From Hyperoplus lanceolatus (taxonomy: Eukaryota > Chordata > Actinopteri > Uranoscopiformes > Ammodytidae): 64,000 nt of DNA. The notes below the pieces were generated by a model. It had not been told where the DNA came from. It saw nothing but the letters and a program-made list of their open reading frames with translations, and ran no database searches. The stretch spans positions 17,571,001-17,635,000 of the forward strand of contig CM049395.1 in the NCBI GenBank assembly GCA_026929865.2, written 5' to 3'. How positions within the stretch are numbered: position 1 is the stretch's first letter; every line of letters starts with the position of its first letter. Positions 1 through 11,763 of the stretch are shown here, in pieces. The translations under genes and the position numbers were made by a program.

Positions 1-899
1 GGCTGATGGAGCTGACTCACACAGCATTTGGCTGCAAGTTAGTGTTCATTTCAAGTTCTATTGATGAAGCTGAAAAAGGATGGCATTGTGTGAAATTAAA
101 CCCTGACAAATTTTAATTAACCATGACATTTAGACAAATCAGTTTAGGTAAACTTAATAAATGTCTACATGTCGGTTTACATTAAGCCAATTTGATTTGT
201 ATTCATCTTTGTTATGTGTGTCTGAACAAAATCAGCACTGACTCACCATCAAGAAATGGAAATGTGTATAATCATGAGATGGATTCACCTCAGTACACTG
301 AAAAATAAAGTGTATATTAGGCCTTTATCCACAGCTCATACGGTCTCGCGACCATGGTGCAGTCAAAAAGTGTATGAAAAGTAAATCTTAAAGGATCCAT
401 GTACTGCAGTATATCCTCTTTCAAGCACTCCACTCAGCTTTCATCAAGGAGACAACTAAAAGAATGAAAGCATTTGTAGATTCAGTAAAGTTCATCCGAC
501 TCTCCCCGTCTTCAGGTAAATTGCAGAGAAGAAAATGTTTCCATAACACATGCATGTCGTATTCACTCTGTTTGAAATATTTGGATTTTCACTGGGATTG
601 GAGCTATAAAAGCATAGTGTATAGACTTATTTTCTCGATTCTAACTTTACTCTTTATTTCTGGTTCTATATTTAAAAATATTATTGGACAAGTATGTGTA
701 CTGTTGCACTGTTTCAATATAAATAGATGAACAGCTTGGGGAAAAAAGGACAACTAACCTGAACAACTATGCTGGATGGAAAAATAGCCAAAACATAAAT
801 ATACAAGTAGGTGACAAAATAGAGGTCTATACAAGGAAACTAACAACAGACAGTGACTGAATACAAAGAAAACTGTAAAATGTTCACAATGCAAATAGT
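1..899. other. AT-rich intergenic sequence, no gene seen
   Basis: I see no coding exon, RNA gene or recognisable repeat boundary here. One 88-codon open frame at 464-730 has low-complexity, AT-driven composition, no recognisable domain and no splice context, so it is not called. The stretch may be decayed repeat or unique intergenic DNA. Confidence 0.5.
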
Positions 900-1765
900 C
901 AGAGCCGGCCCGAGGCATAAGCGAACTAAGCGGCCGCTTACCTAAATTTTTATTTATTTTTTTTTTTTTAAGTTTGTGTGTATGATATTAACATCATACT
1001 ATGCAAATGAGAGTTATCATACAAAAAAAAGGAATAAAATGTTTTGGTCTAGATAATTAATAGCCTAAAAATGTAATTAGTTCATCTCGGAGGAAATCCG
1101 AAATTATCTGATCATGTCACGTTCACATCCATGCACAGTGTGTATTGAGTTTATTTAAAAACATTTGGAAATGGGGCTGCCCTCAGTTGCCCATGCACTG
1201 TGTATAGTCTATAGCCTATGTCAGCCTTGTCTGTGGAAAAAAAGATACAGTAGCTGGATAACAGCGTTCTTCTGCTTCGTTCCTCACACTGCATTTAAAT
1301 GCATTCACTATATTACAGAGAAATATGTCCCGTAAAAAAAAAAGAGCTCCAAGCCCAACCCATAATATTTTATTTTACATTAATATTTTTATGGAAAATC
1401 CATGTGTCCTTCTTCAATAGCTTCTAATTCATCTGACCCAGTGTCTCCAAATTATTTGTTCACACAAGATTTCTCAGATTTAGCCTCTTAATTTTCCTCT
1501 CAAAGTGCACCAGATTCATGCATTTCACTTTAAAAAGGTTAAAAAAAAATCTACCGGGGGGGCATACCCCCGGACCCCCCTAAGAGGGTCTGAATCTCGG
1601 CTGTCTAATATTTTCGCACAGCCGCACAGTGGAGGCACTAGCGGAAAACACTGGGTGTGTGAATGAAATTTAACAAAGATCTATAGTTTCAGCAGCGCTA
1701 ACATTGGAGAGGGGCCCCCTAATCATATTTCGCTTAGGGCCCCCTGAAGGCTTGGGCCGGCTCTG
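900..1765. mobile_element. hAT-like non-autonomous element (MITE)
   Basis: The ends are inverted repeats: CAGAGCCGGCCC at 900-911 and its complement GGGCCGGCTCTG at 1754-1765. The CAGNG-type terminus is usual for hAT elements. The 8-bp flanks are not an exact duplication, so the copy is old or the TSD has decayed. It holds no transposase frame. Near 1496-1580 it contains a fragment of another repeat (GTGCACCAGATTC followed by a G/C palindrome) that recurs near 31030 and 55555. Confidence 0.6.
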
Positions 1766-2150
1766 GCTAAGCATTTTGGCATACAAAATATAGTCTGAAG
1801 GAACTAAATTTGATAGTGATGTAAGATATACATGTTAACTATTCAAAATTGTATAATTTACCATTTGTAGGTCAAGAGAATATTTATGTGATACATGGTT
1901 ATTGACATTATAAGGGATTACACTGCCCATCAGAGTAATAGCTAGGCCCTAAATTATGTTGCTTAAGAGATCAAAAGGCTTCATGGCAGACATCACAGCT
2001 TTCCTTCTCACATGATCATGTGTTCATCAAAACAGTTGCCCTCAACAAACAAACATATCAAAATGTTTCTGAGCGTTTTCTAATGAACGCAAACCTACCT
2101 ACCAACAAATGTGATAGAACTTCATTATTAAGACAATAGATATATATTAT

Positions 2151-2211
2151 AGGTGGAGTCAGCAATTTTGAAGAACGCTTGATGTCAAAATCACTTTTTG
2201 TCCAAATCAGT
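2151..2211 (+). repeat. Left end of a MITE family also present at 46617-47013
   Basis: The segment starting with GGTGGAGTCAGCAATTTTG and ending TTTTTGTCCAAATCAGT matches the left part of the element at 46617-47013. It stops exactly at the LTR retrotransposon boundary, so the LTR element inserted into this older repeat. Confidence 0.55.
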
Positions 2212-3312
2212 TGTAGCGAGCGGGGCAATAAAGGGGGAATGAATTGGGGGGAGGGAGTACCGACAACACCACCAGGGGAATTACACCCCTGGAAATAACA
2301 TAAAGATAAGGGATGCAACCTTTGTGTTGAATAATATTAACAATGCTGATAAGGCAAACAGATTCGTTAAACTGACAGACAGACGGGAATTCAAAATAAA
2401 CCAAATCTTTATTTTGATGGAAAACAGATAGAATGTGCAGGAACTGGAACTACTAAGGATGAAAAGGGATTAGTGTGTAAAAATGAATAAACAAGATAAC
2501 TAAAGAGAAAATATTCTTTATTACAAAATTGCTAAAACTCATTTATATAGAACGTCTAAAAGTCACAATATCTAAAATAGCAGTCCCAAACTTAAACAAA
2601 ACCAAACAGACTAAAGCTGAGGCCAACTGCTAAGAGGCAAACTACGCCGAGGAGTGCCTAGGGGTGCTACCACTCACCACAAGTGCCTCAAATCAATAGT
2701 CACTACACACTAAAACTGGTGAAAAACGTGTTATATCCCTGTGCTTTAACTCGCATGCAAGCGACGGGACCTCACCAGGGGTGCCTAGCCTCCTTACAGT
2801 TTGGCACCCAGCTCCAGCCTAAAGCAAAATCACTATTAAAACATCAATCAAAAACAACAATTAACCCCCAGTTGGTTCAATAAACACTCCAAAAGAAAGA
2901 CAAAACTAAATACTAAACTAAGGCAAAACAGCAGCAAGTGAACCTACAACATGGAGGAAAATAAAGTTAACTTCAGCTCACTATGCTGCATACTTGAATC
3001 AATTAGTGTGGCTTACAAACTACTCACCACCACGGGATTGGGGGTAAGCATGAAATTCACTCGGTCACAGGGGGGCTACCCTAAAGCTAAAAGAAACAAT
3101 ACCAAATTAATGGACGCTTGTTTAAAATTACGTTCAGTACATCTTCTAAAAACAGATACTCACATGGTCACCAGCCACAGCAGAGACAACACCATACTGG
3201 CACAACACACCTGCTTTATATGCGGGGCTTGATTAGGGGACTGGGCCATTTGCAGGCTGTGTTCAAGAGCACTAGGTTCAACACTGATTAGAAATGATTC
3301 TACATTGCTACA
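2212..3312 (-). repeat. Long terminal repeat (3' LTR) of a Ty3/Gypsy-like element
   Basis: The 1101-bp unit starts TGTAGCGAGC and ends ATTGCTACA, giving the TG...CA ends and short inverted TGTAGC/GCTACA repeat typical of LTRs. Its right 603 bp (from about 2710) is repeated in the same orientation at 3972-4464 plus 6017-6130. The four bases CAGT flank the whole element at 2208-2211 and 6131-6134, as expected for integrase-made duplications. The internal frame reads on the minus strand, so this is the 3' LTR. The purine-rich segment just inside it, complementary to about 3313-3335, is a possible polypurine tract. Confidence 0.75.
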
Positions 3313-3417
3313 ATCTACCCCTAGGTTTTTAAATCGCTGGCCCGACGATTGACACTTACTGCCAAGGCCGAAACATAAATAAAGTGCTAGGACTGGGCAC
3401 CTGAGAGTTCGTAGCCC

Positions 3418-3975
3418 CTATTGCTCTACTTCCAGCCGCTTGAGGTTGGTGATGGAGGTTGTGGTGCCTCCCGGCATTGGTCCGGTTTTTCCTCCTCGGG
3501 GTGCCTCACTGTTGCCTGGAAAAACAGCAGTTATATCAGGTAAATAACTTGCTTGATGTGGGCTAGAAGGTGGTACATGCACTTCTGGTGGAGTATGTGG
3601 AGGGGTGGCTTGGGTTTGCCGACTGGTTTGGCTGTCCAAGGCTGAAGGAGCCAGTAGGAACCATTCACCATCCTGTGCAGTCCCATCTGTAAGAGATTCT
3701 ACCTCCTGGAGTGGCTTGCTAGAGGGGCAGTCAGTCACATGATCCAATTTTCTTTTAAGTAATACACGATGAACATGTTTTACCTGATGTAGGTCAGTTA
3801 CAGGGGCAATGGAGTACACTGGTCCTTGTCCTGATGAGGCCTTCAACACCTTGTACACTACAGAGCTCCAGATGTCCTGAATCTTGTGGCGACCTCTTAG
3901 CCCGACATTTCTAAGGAAGACCAGCGCTCCTTCTTGTAAGGATGGATCCCGCACATGTTGATCATGGAGCTTCTT
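3418..3975 (-). pseudogene. Truncated Ty3/Gypsy pol (integrase C-terminal tail)
   Basis: The minus-strand frame ends at the stop at 3418. Its start region reads HDQHVRDPSLQEGALVFLR, followed by a segment of the form VGLRGRHKIQDIW...YKVLKAS...PVYSIAPV...HRVLLKRK. This is the GPF/Y-like C-terminal tail of integrase typical of fish Ty3/Gypsy polyproteins, followed by a Pro/Ser/Thr-rich end. The frame is open into the LTR junction at about 3972, where gag, protease, reverse transcriptase, RNase H and the integrase core are all missing. The element is therefore internally deleted and cannot move alone. The apparent methionine at 3954 is not a true start. The family is recognised from motif pattern only; Gypsy is more likely than Copia because of the integrase tail. 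Confidence 0.7.
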
Positions 3976-4566
3976 AAACTGGTGAAAAACGTGTTATATC
4001 CCTGTGCTTTAACTCGCATGCAAGTGACGGGACCTCACCAGGGGTGCCTAGCCTCCTTACAGTTTGGCACCCAGCTCCAGCCTAAAGCAAAATCACTATT
4101 AAAACATCAATCAAAAACAACAATTAACCCCCAGTTGGTTCAATAAACACTCCAAAAGAAAGACAAACAACTAAATACTAAACTAAGGCAAAACAGCAGC
4201 AAGTGAACCTACAACATGGAGGAAAATAAAGTTAACTTCAGCTCACTATGCTGCATACTTGAATCAATTAGTGTGGCCAACAAACTACTCACCACCACGG
4301 GTTTGGGGGTAAGCATGAAATTCACTCGGTCACAGGGGGACTACCCTAAAGCTAAAAGAAACAATACCAAATTAATGGACGCTTGTTTAAAATAAAAATT
4401 CAGTACATCTTCTAAAACCAGATACTGACATGGTCACCAGCCACAGCAGAGACAACACCATACTTCTTCTTTTTGGGTTTTTTTCTGGCGGACGGCAACC
4501 AGCTTCAGGTCGCATTACCGCCACCTACTATGTTGGAGTGTGAACCGGAGTTAACTACCCCTCTAA

Positions 4567-5784
4567 CTAAATTCTCCCCATCAATCCTGTCACCCTCAAA
4601 TATTTAAATAATTTCCCTACCCCCTCTTCAAATAAACTTTTTAAACTAAACTCCCCAATTCCCATTTCCCTTAGTTCCCCTTTTAATGTTTCCCGTACTT
4701 GTGTGTATTCCCTGCAATCCATAATGACGTGCCTGACTGACTCCTCTTGGTCTAAGCAGCTTCCACACCTACCTGTAGGGTGTTTATTAATTAAATGCAG
4801 TGTCTTGTTTAACCCAGTATGCCCTACCCTCAATCTTGTTAAAATTTTCTCCTCTTTAGCACTCCTTTTAGTAATTTTCCTTATGTTCACCTTATCCTGA
4901 ATTGAATAAAGATGCCTTCCTGTCACTTCTGTATCCCATTCACGTTGCCATTCTTTTATAACGTTTCTCTTAATTATATCCCTTATTTCTGATTTGCTAA
5001 ATGAAATGTCCATTATGTTGCCCTGCTTCAATGACTGTTTTGCCAACAAATCCGCTATTTCATTCCCTTTAATCCCTCTGTGAGCTGGAATCCACAGAAA
5101 TGCTATTATTACCCCCCTTCTTTTAACTCTAATCAATGTTTCATATATTTCATGCACAATATCTTGTCTGCTGTTGGAATGACATGTTTGCAACGATACT
5201 AACGCAGAACTTGAGTCTGAACATATTAGAAACTTCCCTATGTTTTCCTGCTCTATCCTTTGTAGTGCTATCAGAATACCCAACAACTCCACTGTGTAAA
5301 CTGATAAATGATGTGATGTTCTCCTATTGACCGAAATTTGTACTGATGGAATAGTGAATGCAAACCCTGTACTCCCTGTATCTGGATCTTTTGAACCGTC
5401 TGTGTATACTGGTGCATATGCTTGATACTGCATTTGGATCCTATTCTCCACTAACTCACCTATATTTCCAGAAAAGGTATGGATTTTCTCCAACAAACTT
5501 AAATCAATTGTGACAGATGGGAATAACCAAGGTGGTGTTCTTGAAATTGCTACTGAAGGACTGAATGATTTCTGATGTACCCCAAAAACCATAGCCACTT
5601 TCTCACTGGTCCATGCAAAACACAGTTGCTTAGCCCTGTCCCTCTCCCAGCATGGCTGCAGTACCTTTTTAGTTGGGTGACTGTCCTCACTATGCCCTTG
5701 AAGGTTTGTCCAGTAGTTAGCTCTCAGCTGCTTCCTTCTAATGTGCAGCGGCATCTCCCCCATCTCTACCTGGAGAGCAGACAC
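4567..5784 (-). pseudogene. LINE ORF2 C-terminus: RNase H and CCHC knuckle
   Basis: The 405-codon open frame contains a complete-looking RNase H type 1 domain: YTDGSK (first Asp), VELLGILIAL (Glu), LICSDSSSAL (Asp) and IPAHRGIKGNEIADLLAK (His, Asn, final Asp). A C-terminal cysteine/histidine knuckle follows (CGSCLDQEESVRHVIMDC). The enzyme domain would remove template RNA during element copying. Upstream, at about 5738-5784, the frame breaks: the thumb region continues in another minus-strand frame, so a frameshift separates it from the RT remnant. The methionine at 5784 is arbitrary. Confidence 0.8.
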
Positions 5785-5999
5785 AGGGGTTGTTCACCTC
5801 CAGAGTTTGAATCACCTCCAATTTCTTTAATGAGGTTTTTGCTGCTGACCCATACGCTATACACCCATATTCTAAAACAGATCTAATCAAAGCTATATAA
5901 ATATTTCTAATAGCAGACCTGCTTGCCCCCCATTCTGACCCTGTTAAGCACCTCATTACATTCAAAATCTTTTTACATTTAGTACTTATCTTATCAATA
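5738..5999 (-). pseudogene. LINE reverse-transcriptase thumb remnant, frameshifted
   Basis: This minus-strand frame reads HIDKISTKCKKILNVMRCLT then IRNIYIALIRSVLEYGCIAY and KKLEVIQ. That is the thumb/connection segment found just before RNase H in I-like LINEs. It overlaps the RNase H frame out of phase. Upstream of 6000 the frame runs into the flanking LTR copy and is not LINE sequence. Confidence 0.65.
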
Positions 6000-6135
6000 T
6001 GAGACAACACCATACTGGCACAACACACCTGCTTTATATACGGGGCTTGATTAGGAGACTGGGCCATTTGCAGGCTGTGTTCAAGAGCACTAGGTTCAAC
6101 ACTGATTAGAAATGCTTCTACATTGCTACACAGTG

Positions 6136-6937
6136 GCCGTGTCCGAACTGCCATACTAGCGTCCTACATCCTACATACTCACCATCTATACTGCATACTC
6201 TCTACTCAAAGATCGATTGTGTATGCGAGCTGCGTCGAAACGTTCTCAGTTGAAGTATACTCAAGCAATGAAGAATTTCTTCTTCTTCTTATAAGATTCA
6301 GGCAGTTTAGACACTGTTAAGCTTATAACCGCCCTCTACAGGTTAGATATTGAACTAGATTTTTACAGTTCTGTGTTCATCATCTGTGTTTTAGACCTCT
6401 TGTTTTATAATAATTAAATTTTGAGGCGGAGGATCCCTCCGACGCTCTCCGTCCGGCTCATTAGCACTCAGCTGTCTGTGAGTTGAGCTGGACGAGCCGC
6501 GGTGTGTGGAACAGCGATCTGTTCTAATCTCTCTCCACTATCAGACTCACTTCACTCATTTCACTTAGTAACTCTAATGTTGTTAGGTATTTATCTTCAT
6601 CTCTTATCTATTGTAAGAGTTTATGAATGACTGCACGTACGTCTGTCAGATCGCGGAACCCCAAACAATGTTGTTGCCTAGCAACTTGCTCGAAAATATT
6701 TCATTTTCCTGGGCGGGTAGAATTGACCCAGTGCATTGTGGGGCGGTTGAGTAGGAAAAGTATACAATCGATTTCTTTATAGGTCCATGATTCATACCCA
6801 AAATCTTCCCGGAAGTTAGTAGCCTACTCATCCGGGAATTTCTCACATACCCAAACTCGCATACCCAACCGTCACATACTCAAATTGAAGTCAAAATGAG
6901 TATGAGTAGGACGTTAGTATGGCAGTTCGGACACGGC
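6136..6937. mobile_element. DNA transposon MITE with GCCGTGTCCGAACTG termini
   Basis: The terminal inverted repeat begins GCCGTGTCCGAACTGCCATA at 6136 and is mirrored, ending at 6937. CAGTG is duplicated at 6131-6135 and 6938-6942. No transposase frame is present. The left TSD overlaps the CAGT left by the LTR insertion, so both elements hit the same few bases. The superfamily is uncertain. Confidence 0.7.
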
Positions 6938-6949
6938 CAGTGAATGGTT

Positions 6950-7598
6950 GGCTGTGTCTTGATTCAGGGGTTGCACCCTACGTAGGCTGCATTTGAAGAC
7001 CGATTGCGTCATAGCGGCGCGCAAAGGCTGTCCCGTTTGCAAGGCTCCTTGCAAGGCTCCTCATATGCGGCCGAGAAATGCAGCCTTCTTTTCACGGTTT
7101 TGAACATAGACATTATAAAGGATTATAATGTCTATGGTTTTGAAGGCTGCATCAGATGGATCCTTCGTGGCCCAACATATCCCATGATTCATTGCGTTTT
7201 TTTCAGAGATTGCATACAATAAAATAAAAAATAACAAAACAGCACCGTGTTGCTCCATCTTCTTAACTTTTATCTTCCTTTCTTTTTTTCTTGTACTTTT
7301 TTTTCTTTTCGTCTGGTAGGCAACTTCTTTTTCTTTTTTCCTCTGTTGACAAGGCTGTCTCCGTTGGCAGCAATCAGGGTTGCTAGGCAGCACAGGAGCG
7401 GCGAGTCGTCACGCAAGGTAACGGCTTGTTACGTGAACCGGAAATGCTCGTAAACGGAGACCTGCGGAGACCGTCCCGTTTAACAACGCTCGTTCGTCCT
7501 TAAAACCGGCCTTAAAATCGGCCTTCATAGGCTATAGCCTTCATAGACCGCGAGACTGCGTCCTACGTAGGCTGCAACCCCTGAATCAAGACACAGCC
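6950..7598. mobile_element. DNA transposon MITE with GGCTGTGTCTTGATTC termini
   Basis: The ends GGCTGTGTCTTGATTCAGGG (6950 onward) and its complement (to 7598) form TIRs of about 40 bp that include CCTACGTAGGCTGCA. The short flank GTT (perhaps GTTG) is repeated on both sides. No coding frame is supported. The element sits eight bases after the previous MITE's TSD. Confidence 0.65.
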
Positions 7599-8230
7599 GT
7601 TGGGTTCCGAATCGCATACTTTCTACTAGGCCTACTATAGTATGTAGAAAAAAGATTTAGGATGTCCCGATTCTTATGGCCAGATTTAGGATGGTTAGAA
7701 GTACCCGGATGTCCTACTTCATGCGGCCAAGATTGTTAGTGTTGAAAAGTATGAAAACAAACGGGGATGCGACGGATATAAAAGCAAGGTTGCGTTCCGA
7801 ATCGCATACTCTTTCTTTTTTCTATTCTACATACTACATCCGACGATAAAAAGAATCTAGTTAGGATGCAGTAGGCATACTATCGGGACATACTTTTCTC
7901 TCTTATTTCATCATAACATTGCGCCTTGATCTTGCCTCTTGCTTTTATATCCGTCGCATCCCCGTTCGTTTTCATATGGAGGCTTCGTCGATGTTACAAG
8001 AGTACCTATTTGCAGACCCATGGGGGAAACCATTGAAAGTGGAGCTCCACCGGAAGCCACGCCCCGAACTCATTTCATTGGTCAGAATTGTAACCTACTC
8101 TGAATTTGTTGTCTTCTTTTTGTTTTACTGCCGGAGTTCACCTAGCGGTGAATAATAATACACAGTTTCCATCGGTTATGATGCTAGTACACAGTAAAAT
8201 ACGTCAGTTTGTTAAGGGTCCCACGTGGCC

Positions 8231-8396
8231 TAGTCTGGCATGACCACTTCCGCCAGCGTCTATTCGCTTGCGTCGAAAAGCAACGCAGCCGTGACGCAGC
8301 CCCCTCCTTTTCCGTTTGCTGGCTTTCCCCTATTGTGATCCCCCTCAAATTCGGAAACAATTCGCTCACAGTCAACCCGTGTGCTTATGTGCAGCG

Positions 8397-8429
<33 letters not shown>

Positions 8430-9317
8430 AGGGTGTGAGAAGTCACATTACTGTAGACGGAAATAAAGTGTGGCTATACTTCGGGATAATAATATTGGCG
8501 GCGGCGGTCCGGGACGCAGCCTAGTTTAGCCTAGCCTAGCTGCCCAACTTCATTGTACAACTACCCCCGAGCAGAAATACCCTCATAAACTCTGGAAAAT
8601 GAAGCGTGGGGGTTTGAATTGAGCACCGGACCTTATAACCAGCTAGATTAAGATCCGCCGTTCCCTTTCTTTGGTGAGGGACTAAGCAGCGGTGTTTTAG
8701 CGACGGGGAAAGATTCCAACGGCTTCCACTATCACCTAGCAACTCTTACGGCTACTTGCTGCAGTTGGTGTAGCGCTCACAACGTCAAAACCCTGTTCTG
8801 CCTGTAAACAGACGGACTACGGCTCTGACTACAGCGATAGGAGGTGGTGACATAAGTTCTCGAATGCTAAAAATTCTACTCGACCGCCGTAGCCGTCCTC
8901 TCAACCGCCGATGATAATGTTACCAGAGATAACACTACGTGGCTAGTTAACTCCGGTTAAGTTATCCCGTGAGCTCCTCGGGGGCTAAAGTGTATGGGGT
9001 CTTGACATGCTGGTTAGAAAGCAACACACTATGTATATTCCTTTTGTCTTTAATAGTTTTTGTGTGGCGTTTGCGGGTTTAGCCATTTCTCTGACGTCTG
9101 GACGTGAAGACGTTCCATCAAAATAAGTCGTCCCCCCCGGCACTATTTTGCAGGACTTCCCGGGGTTAGCCCCGCCCTAGATGATTGTGATTGGTTTAAA
9201 CAAATACAAACAGGCTAGTCCAGTTTCCCCCGGTTTCCCCACCCGAATAGACGGCTCTAAACAGAGTGCTTCCAGACCATACTACGTGCTGTAGTTTGGT
9301 CTGGCTTTGCGAGACTA
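8231..9317. mobile_element. hAT-like insertion inside the left arm, TSD CACGTGGCC
   Basis: CACGTGGCC occurs at 8222-8230 and 9318-9326. The uninterrupted right arm of the host element has only one copy of the corresponding sequence, which supports a true insertion. The end motifs TAGTCTGG and GAGACTA are short imperfect inverted repeats. The right part (TTCCAGACC...GGTCTGG) resembles the MITE at 41332-41709. A (CA)n run lies at 8405-8430. Confidence 0.55.
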
Positions 9318-9633
9318 CACGTGGCCAGGACGGTGGTAAAATGTTAAGGTAGAAGATGAATGAAGCAACAAAGCTTTGTGTAAATCTTCTAAAATCCGTC
9401 TCTTTAATTCACAATTATCACACTAGGTCAATCACATACAAATATAAACTCTTATAAATGAAACACAAAAAGTGCCACCACATTAAAATAAACAGCTCAT
9501 TTTAAAAAGCGGGGTGAAAGGCATTAACGTCTGACACATAAGGTGACAGTTTCCATTCTAGATCCTGATTGATTTATTACCAGATCCCTTGTCCTCTAGT
9601 GATCACAGTTTTAATTATTATATCATTTCTATA

Positions 9634-9840
9634 TTCATATTAGGCTATTGCACGATCGATGCTCGTCTGTGACTTTGTGATCACGCAAATGAACGTAACA
9701 ATCGTGTGCAGCCGCAGAATTACATTTCAACCAGACATAAATAGCCTATGTTCATATCAGGCTATTTAACGAGGCTCGTCTGTGACTTTGTGATCACGCA
9801 AGTGAACAGTAACGATCGCGTGCAGCCGCAGAATGAGATA
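9634..9840. repeat. Two tandem copies of an approximately 115-bp unit
   Basis: TTCATAT(T/C)AGGCTATT followed by CGTCTGTGACTTTGTGATCA and GCAGCCGCAGAAT appears twice, starting near 9634 and 9751. The unit lies in the loop between the arms of the long-TIR element. There is no sign of coding. Confidence 0.6.
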
Positions 9841-10451
9841 GGCTACAATACAATAGGTTTATTAATCCGAACACAGTTAGCATTAGCCTGCACTGCTGCA
9901 ACAAGGTTCCAACTGACACTACGTAAAGGCTATTTACAGCTTCGTTTAAGAGGAAAAGACAAGCATTTGTTTCCAGGACTTCTAAGATAAAAGAGTTGAT
10001 ATTTGTATGTGATTGACCTACTTGTGATAATTGTGAATTAAAGAGACGGATTTCGGAAGATGTACCCAAAGCTTCGTTGCTTCATTCATCTTCTACCTCA
10101 ACATCTACTTTTTACCACCGTCCTGGCCACTTGGGACCCTTAACAAACTGACGTATTTTACTGTGTACTAGCATCATAACCGGTGGAAACTGTGTATTAT
10201 TATTCACCGCTAGGTGAACTCCGGCAGTAAAACAAAAAGAAGACAACAAATTCAGAGTAGGTTACAATTCTGACCAATGAAATGAGTTCGGGGCGTGGCT
10301 TCCGGTGGAGCTCCACTTTCAATGGTTTCCCCCATGGGTCTGCAAATAGGTGCCTCTCCGATGTTACGTCAGTTCACGTGCGCACTGGATTGTGGGTCAG
10401 AATCGCCCAAATAGGATGCACTTTTCAACACTAACAATCTTGGCCGCATGA

Positions 10452-11763
10452 GACGCATTCTACTTACTAAAATGCAAAGTTTATCCAGACTAATTTACCC
10501 TGCATTCTCTTTGGAAATACCTGACAAACTAATCAAGAAAATTAATCAAGATAACTTCAATTTTATATGGAAAAATAAATATCATTATATAAGAAAAAGC
10601 GATATAGTTAAATCTGCTGAAGATGGTGGTCTAAATGTCATTGACTTTGATCCTATGAATGGTACCATCAAATTAAAATGGTTACAAAATTTTATTAGAA
10701 AAGGTCATAGTTTTTGGTTTGATTTCCCATCTAAGATCTTCAGGAATTTTGGTAACATTGATTTCTTATTAAGATGCGACTTTGATATTTCCAAATTACC
10801 AGTCAAATTATCAGCTTTTCATCGTCAGGCTCTCCTTTACTGGAAACTCATATACAAGCATAATTTTACTCCACATACTGTCCCAATATGGAATAACAGA
10901 TGTATTCTAATTAGGAGAAAATCTTTTTTTTTACAAGGAATGGATGGAGAAAGGTATCTGGTCAATTTGTCATTTGTTGGATAATAATGGTGATATCTTA
11001 ACATATAATTCTTTCATTGTGAAATATAATTTGGTTTGTTCTGAAAAGCAATACAAAGTGGTAATTAAGGCAATACCACAAGCTATGATCCTTTTAACCA
11101 AAGGCATGCTAACCTACTCTGTGATCATTCCACAAGAGCCTTCACTATTCATAGAGGGAAAAAAAATTCCAGATAAAAAATGTAACTGTAACTGCCCTTA
11201 ACTCAATCTGCTTCCCTTCACCACTTAAGAGAAAACATATATTCCAGAAATGTACTAAAAGTGATATAAAAAAGATAAGAACCAATTACCTGTCCTTTCC
11301 AGTTCCTCCCAAAGTGAAAGAAGTCCACTTTAAAATGTTGTATGAGATTTATCCATGTAATGACTTCTTAAATCAAAGATTTAATCTTGATTTGAATGTA
11401 TGTACTTTCTGTAATTCTGATATTGAAACTGTAGAACATCTCTTTTTTCTTTGTAATGCAACCCAAACTTTCTGGAATAGGTTTCAGTACTGGATAAGTT
11501 ATAATGAGAAAGATATCCCTATTTTGACGTATGAAAAAATAAGATTTGGTCTAAAAATGAAAAACAAAGAAACTCAATTTGGAAATAATAAAGTAATTTT
11601 ATTGGCAAACTATTTTATTCATAAATGTCGATTTCTAAAAACTTCACCCGTGTTTGTTGCATTTTACAACGAATTAGTATTATATAAAAAAAACATTAAA
11701 CTGTGTAAAATGAAAGGAGCCCAACTTTTTAGTGAATATTTGTGTGCCCTGATTCCTGATTGA
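10452..11763 (+). pseudogene. L1 ORF2 C-terminal remnant, disrupted
   Basis: Frames at about 10452-10984, 10944-11201 and 11314-11763 together cover the post-RT region. Recognisable parts are SRLIYPAFSLEIPDKL, FNFIWKNK, AEDGGLNVIDF, FHRQALLYWKLIYKHNFTPH and a knuckle CTFCNSDIETVEHLFFLC. Each segment aligns by eye with the same region of the intact ORF2 at 52740-53960. Frame changes near 10950 and 11200 show decay. The catalytic endonuclease and RT domains are absent. Confidence 0.75.

Larger units (their letters stand above)
4465..6000 (-). mobile_element. 5'-truncated I-clade-like LINE with RNase H (inside the LTR)
   Basis: A 16-bp target-site duplication, GAGACAACACCATACT, flanks it at 4449-4464 and 6001-6016. 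The insert reads on the minus strand. Its 3' end is rich in AAG triplets (seen as CTTCTTCTT on the + strand just after 4464). Only the end of the reverse transcriptase, the RNase H domain and a terminal zinc knuckle remain, so it was truncated at the 5' end during target-primed insertion. RNase H inside a non-LTR element points to the I/Nimb group rather than L1, L2 or Rex. Confidence 0.75.
3972..6130 (-). repeat. 5' LTR, truncated and split by a LINE insertion
   Basis: The halves at 3972-4464 and 6017-6130 are near-identical to positions about 2710-3312 of the 3' LTR. The first roughly 500 bp of the LTR is absent at the inner junction, where it is fused directly to the truncated pol frame. 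The block from 4465 to 6000 is a later LINE insertion. The outer end is TTGCTACA at 6123-6130, followed by CAGT. Confidence 0.7.
7998..10358. mobile_element. Long-TIR DNA transposon with 9-bp TSD CGATGTTAC
   Basis: CGATGTTAC flanks the element at 7989-7997 and 10359-10367. The arms are inverted copies: ACCTATTTGCAGACCCATGG near 8004 is mirrored near 10349. Pairing extends through 8230 on the left, resumes at 9327 after an insertion, and covers about 9990-10358 on the right, so each arm is roughly 370 bp. The TSD length suits a Mutator-like or a hAT element. No transposase is visible. Confidence 0.65.

Noticed and set aside
2683-4146. Repeated LKLVKNVLYPCALTRM frames on the + strand
   Set aside because: They lie in both LTR copies, antisense to the element, and are not a gene.
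7061-7393. Lys/Arg-rich minus-strand frame in the MITE at 6950-7598
   Set aside because: Driven by a T/C-rich tract on the + strand, crossing no domain and contained in a MITE.
8405-8430. CRISPR-like periodicity in CA arrays and tandem units
   Set aside because: No direct repeats with unique spacers; the genome is eukaryotic and the arrays are microsatellites.
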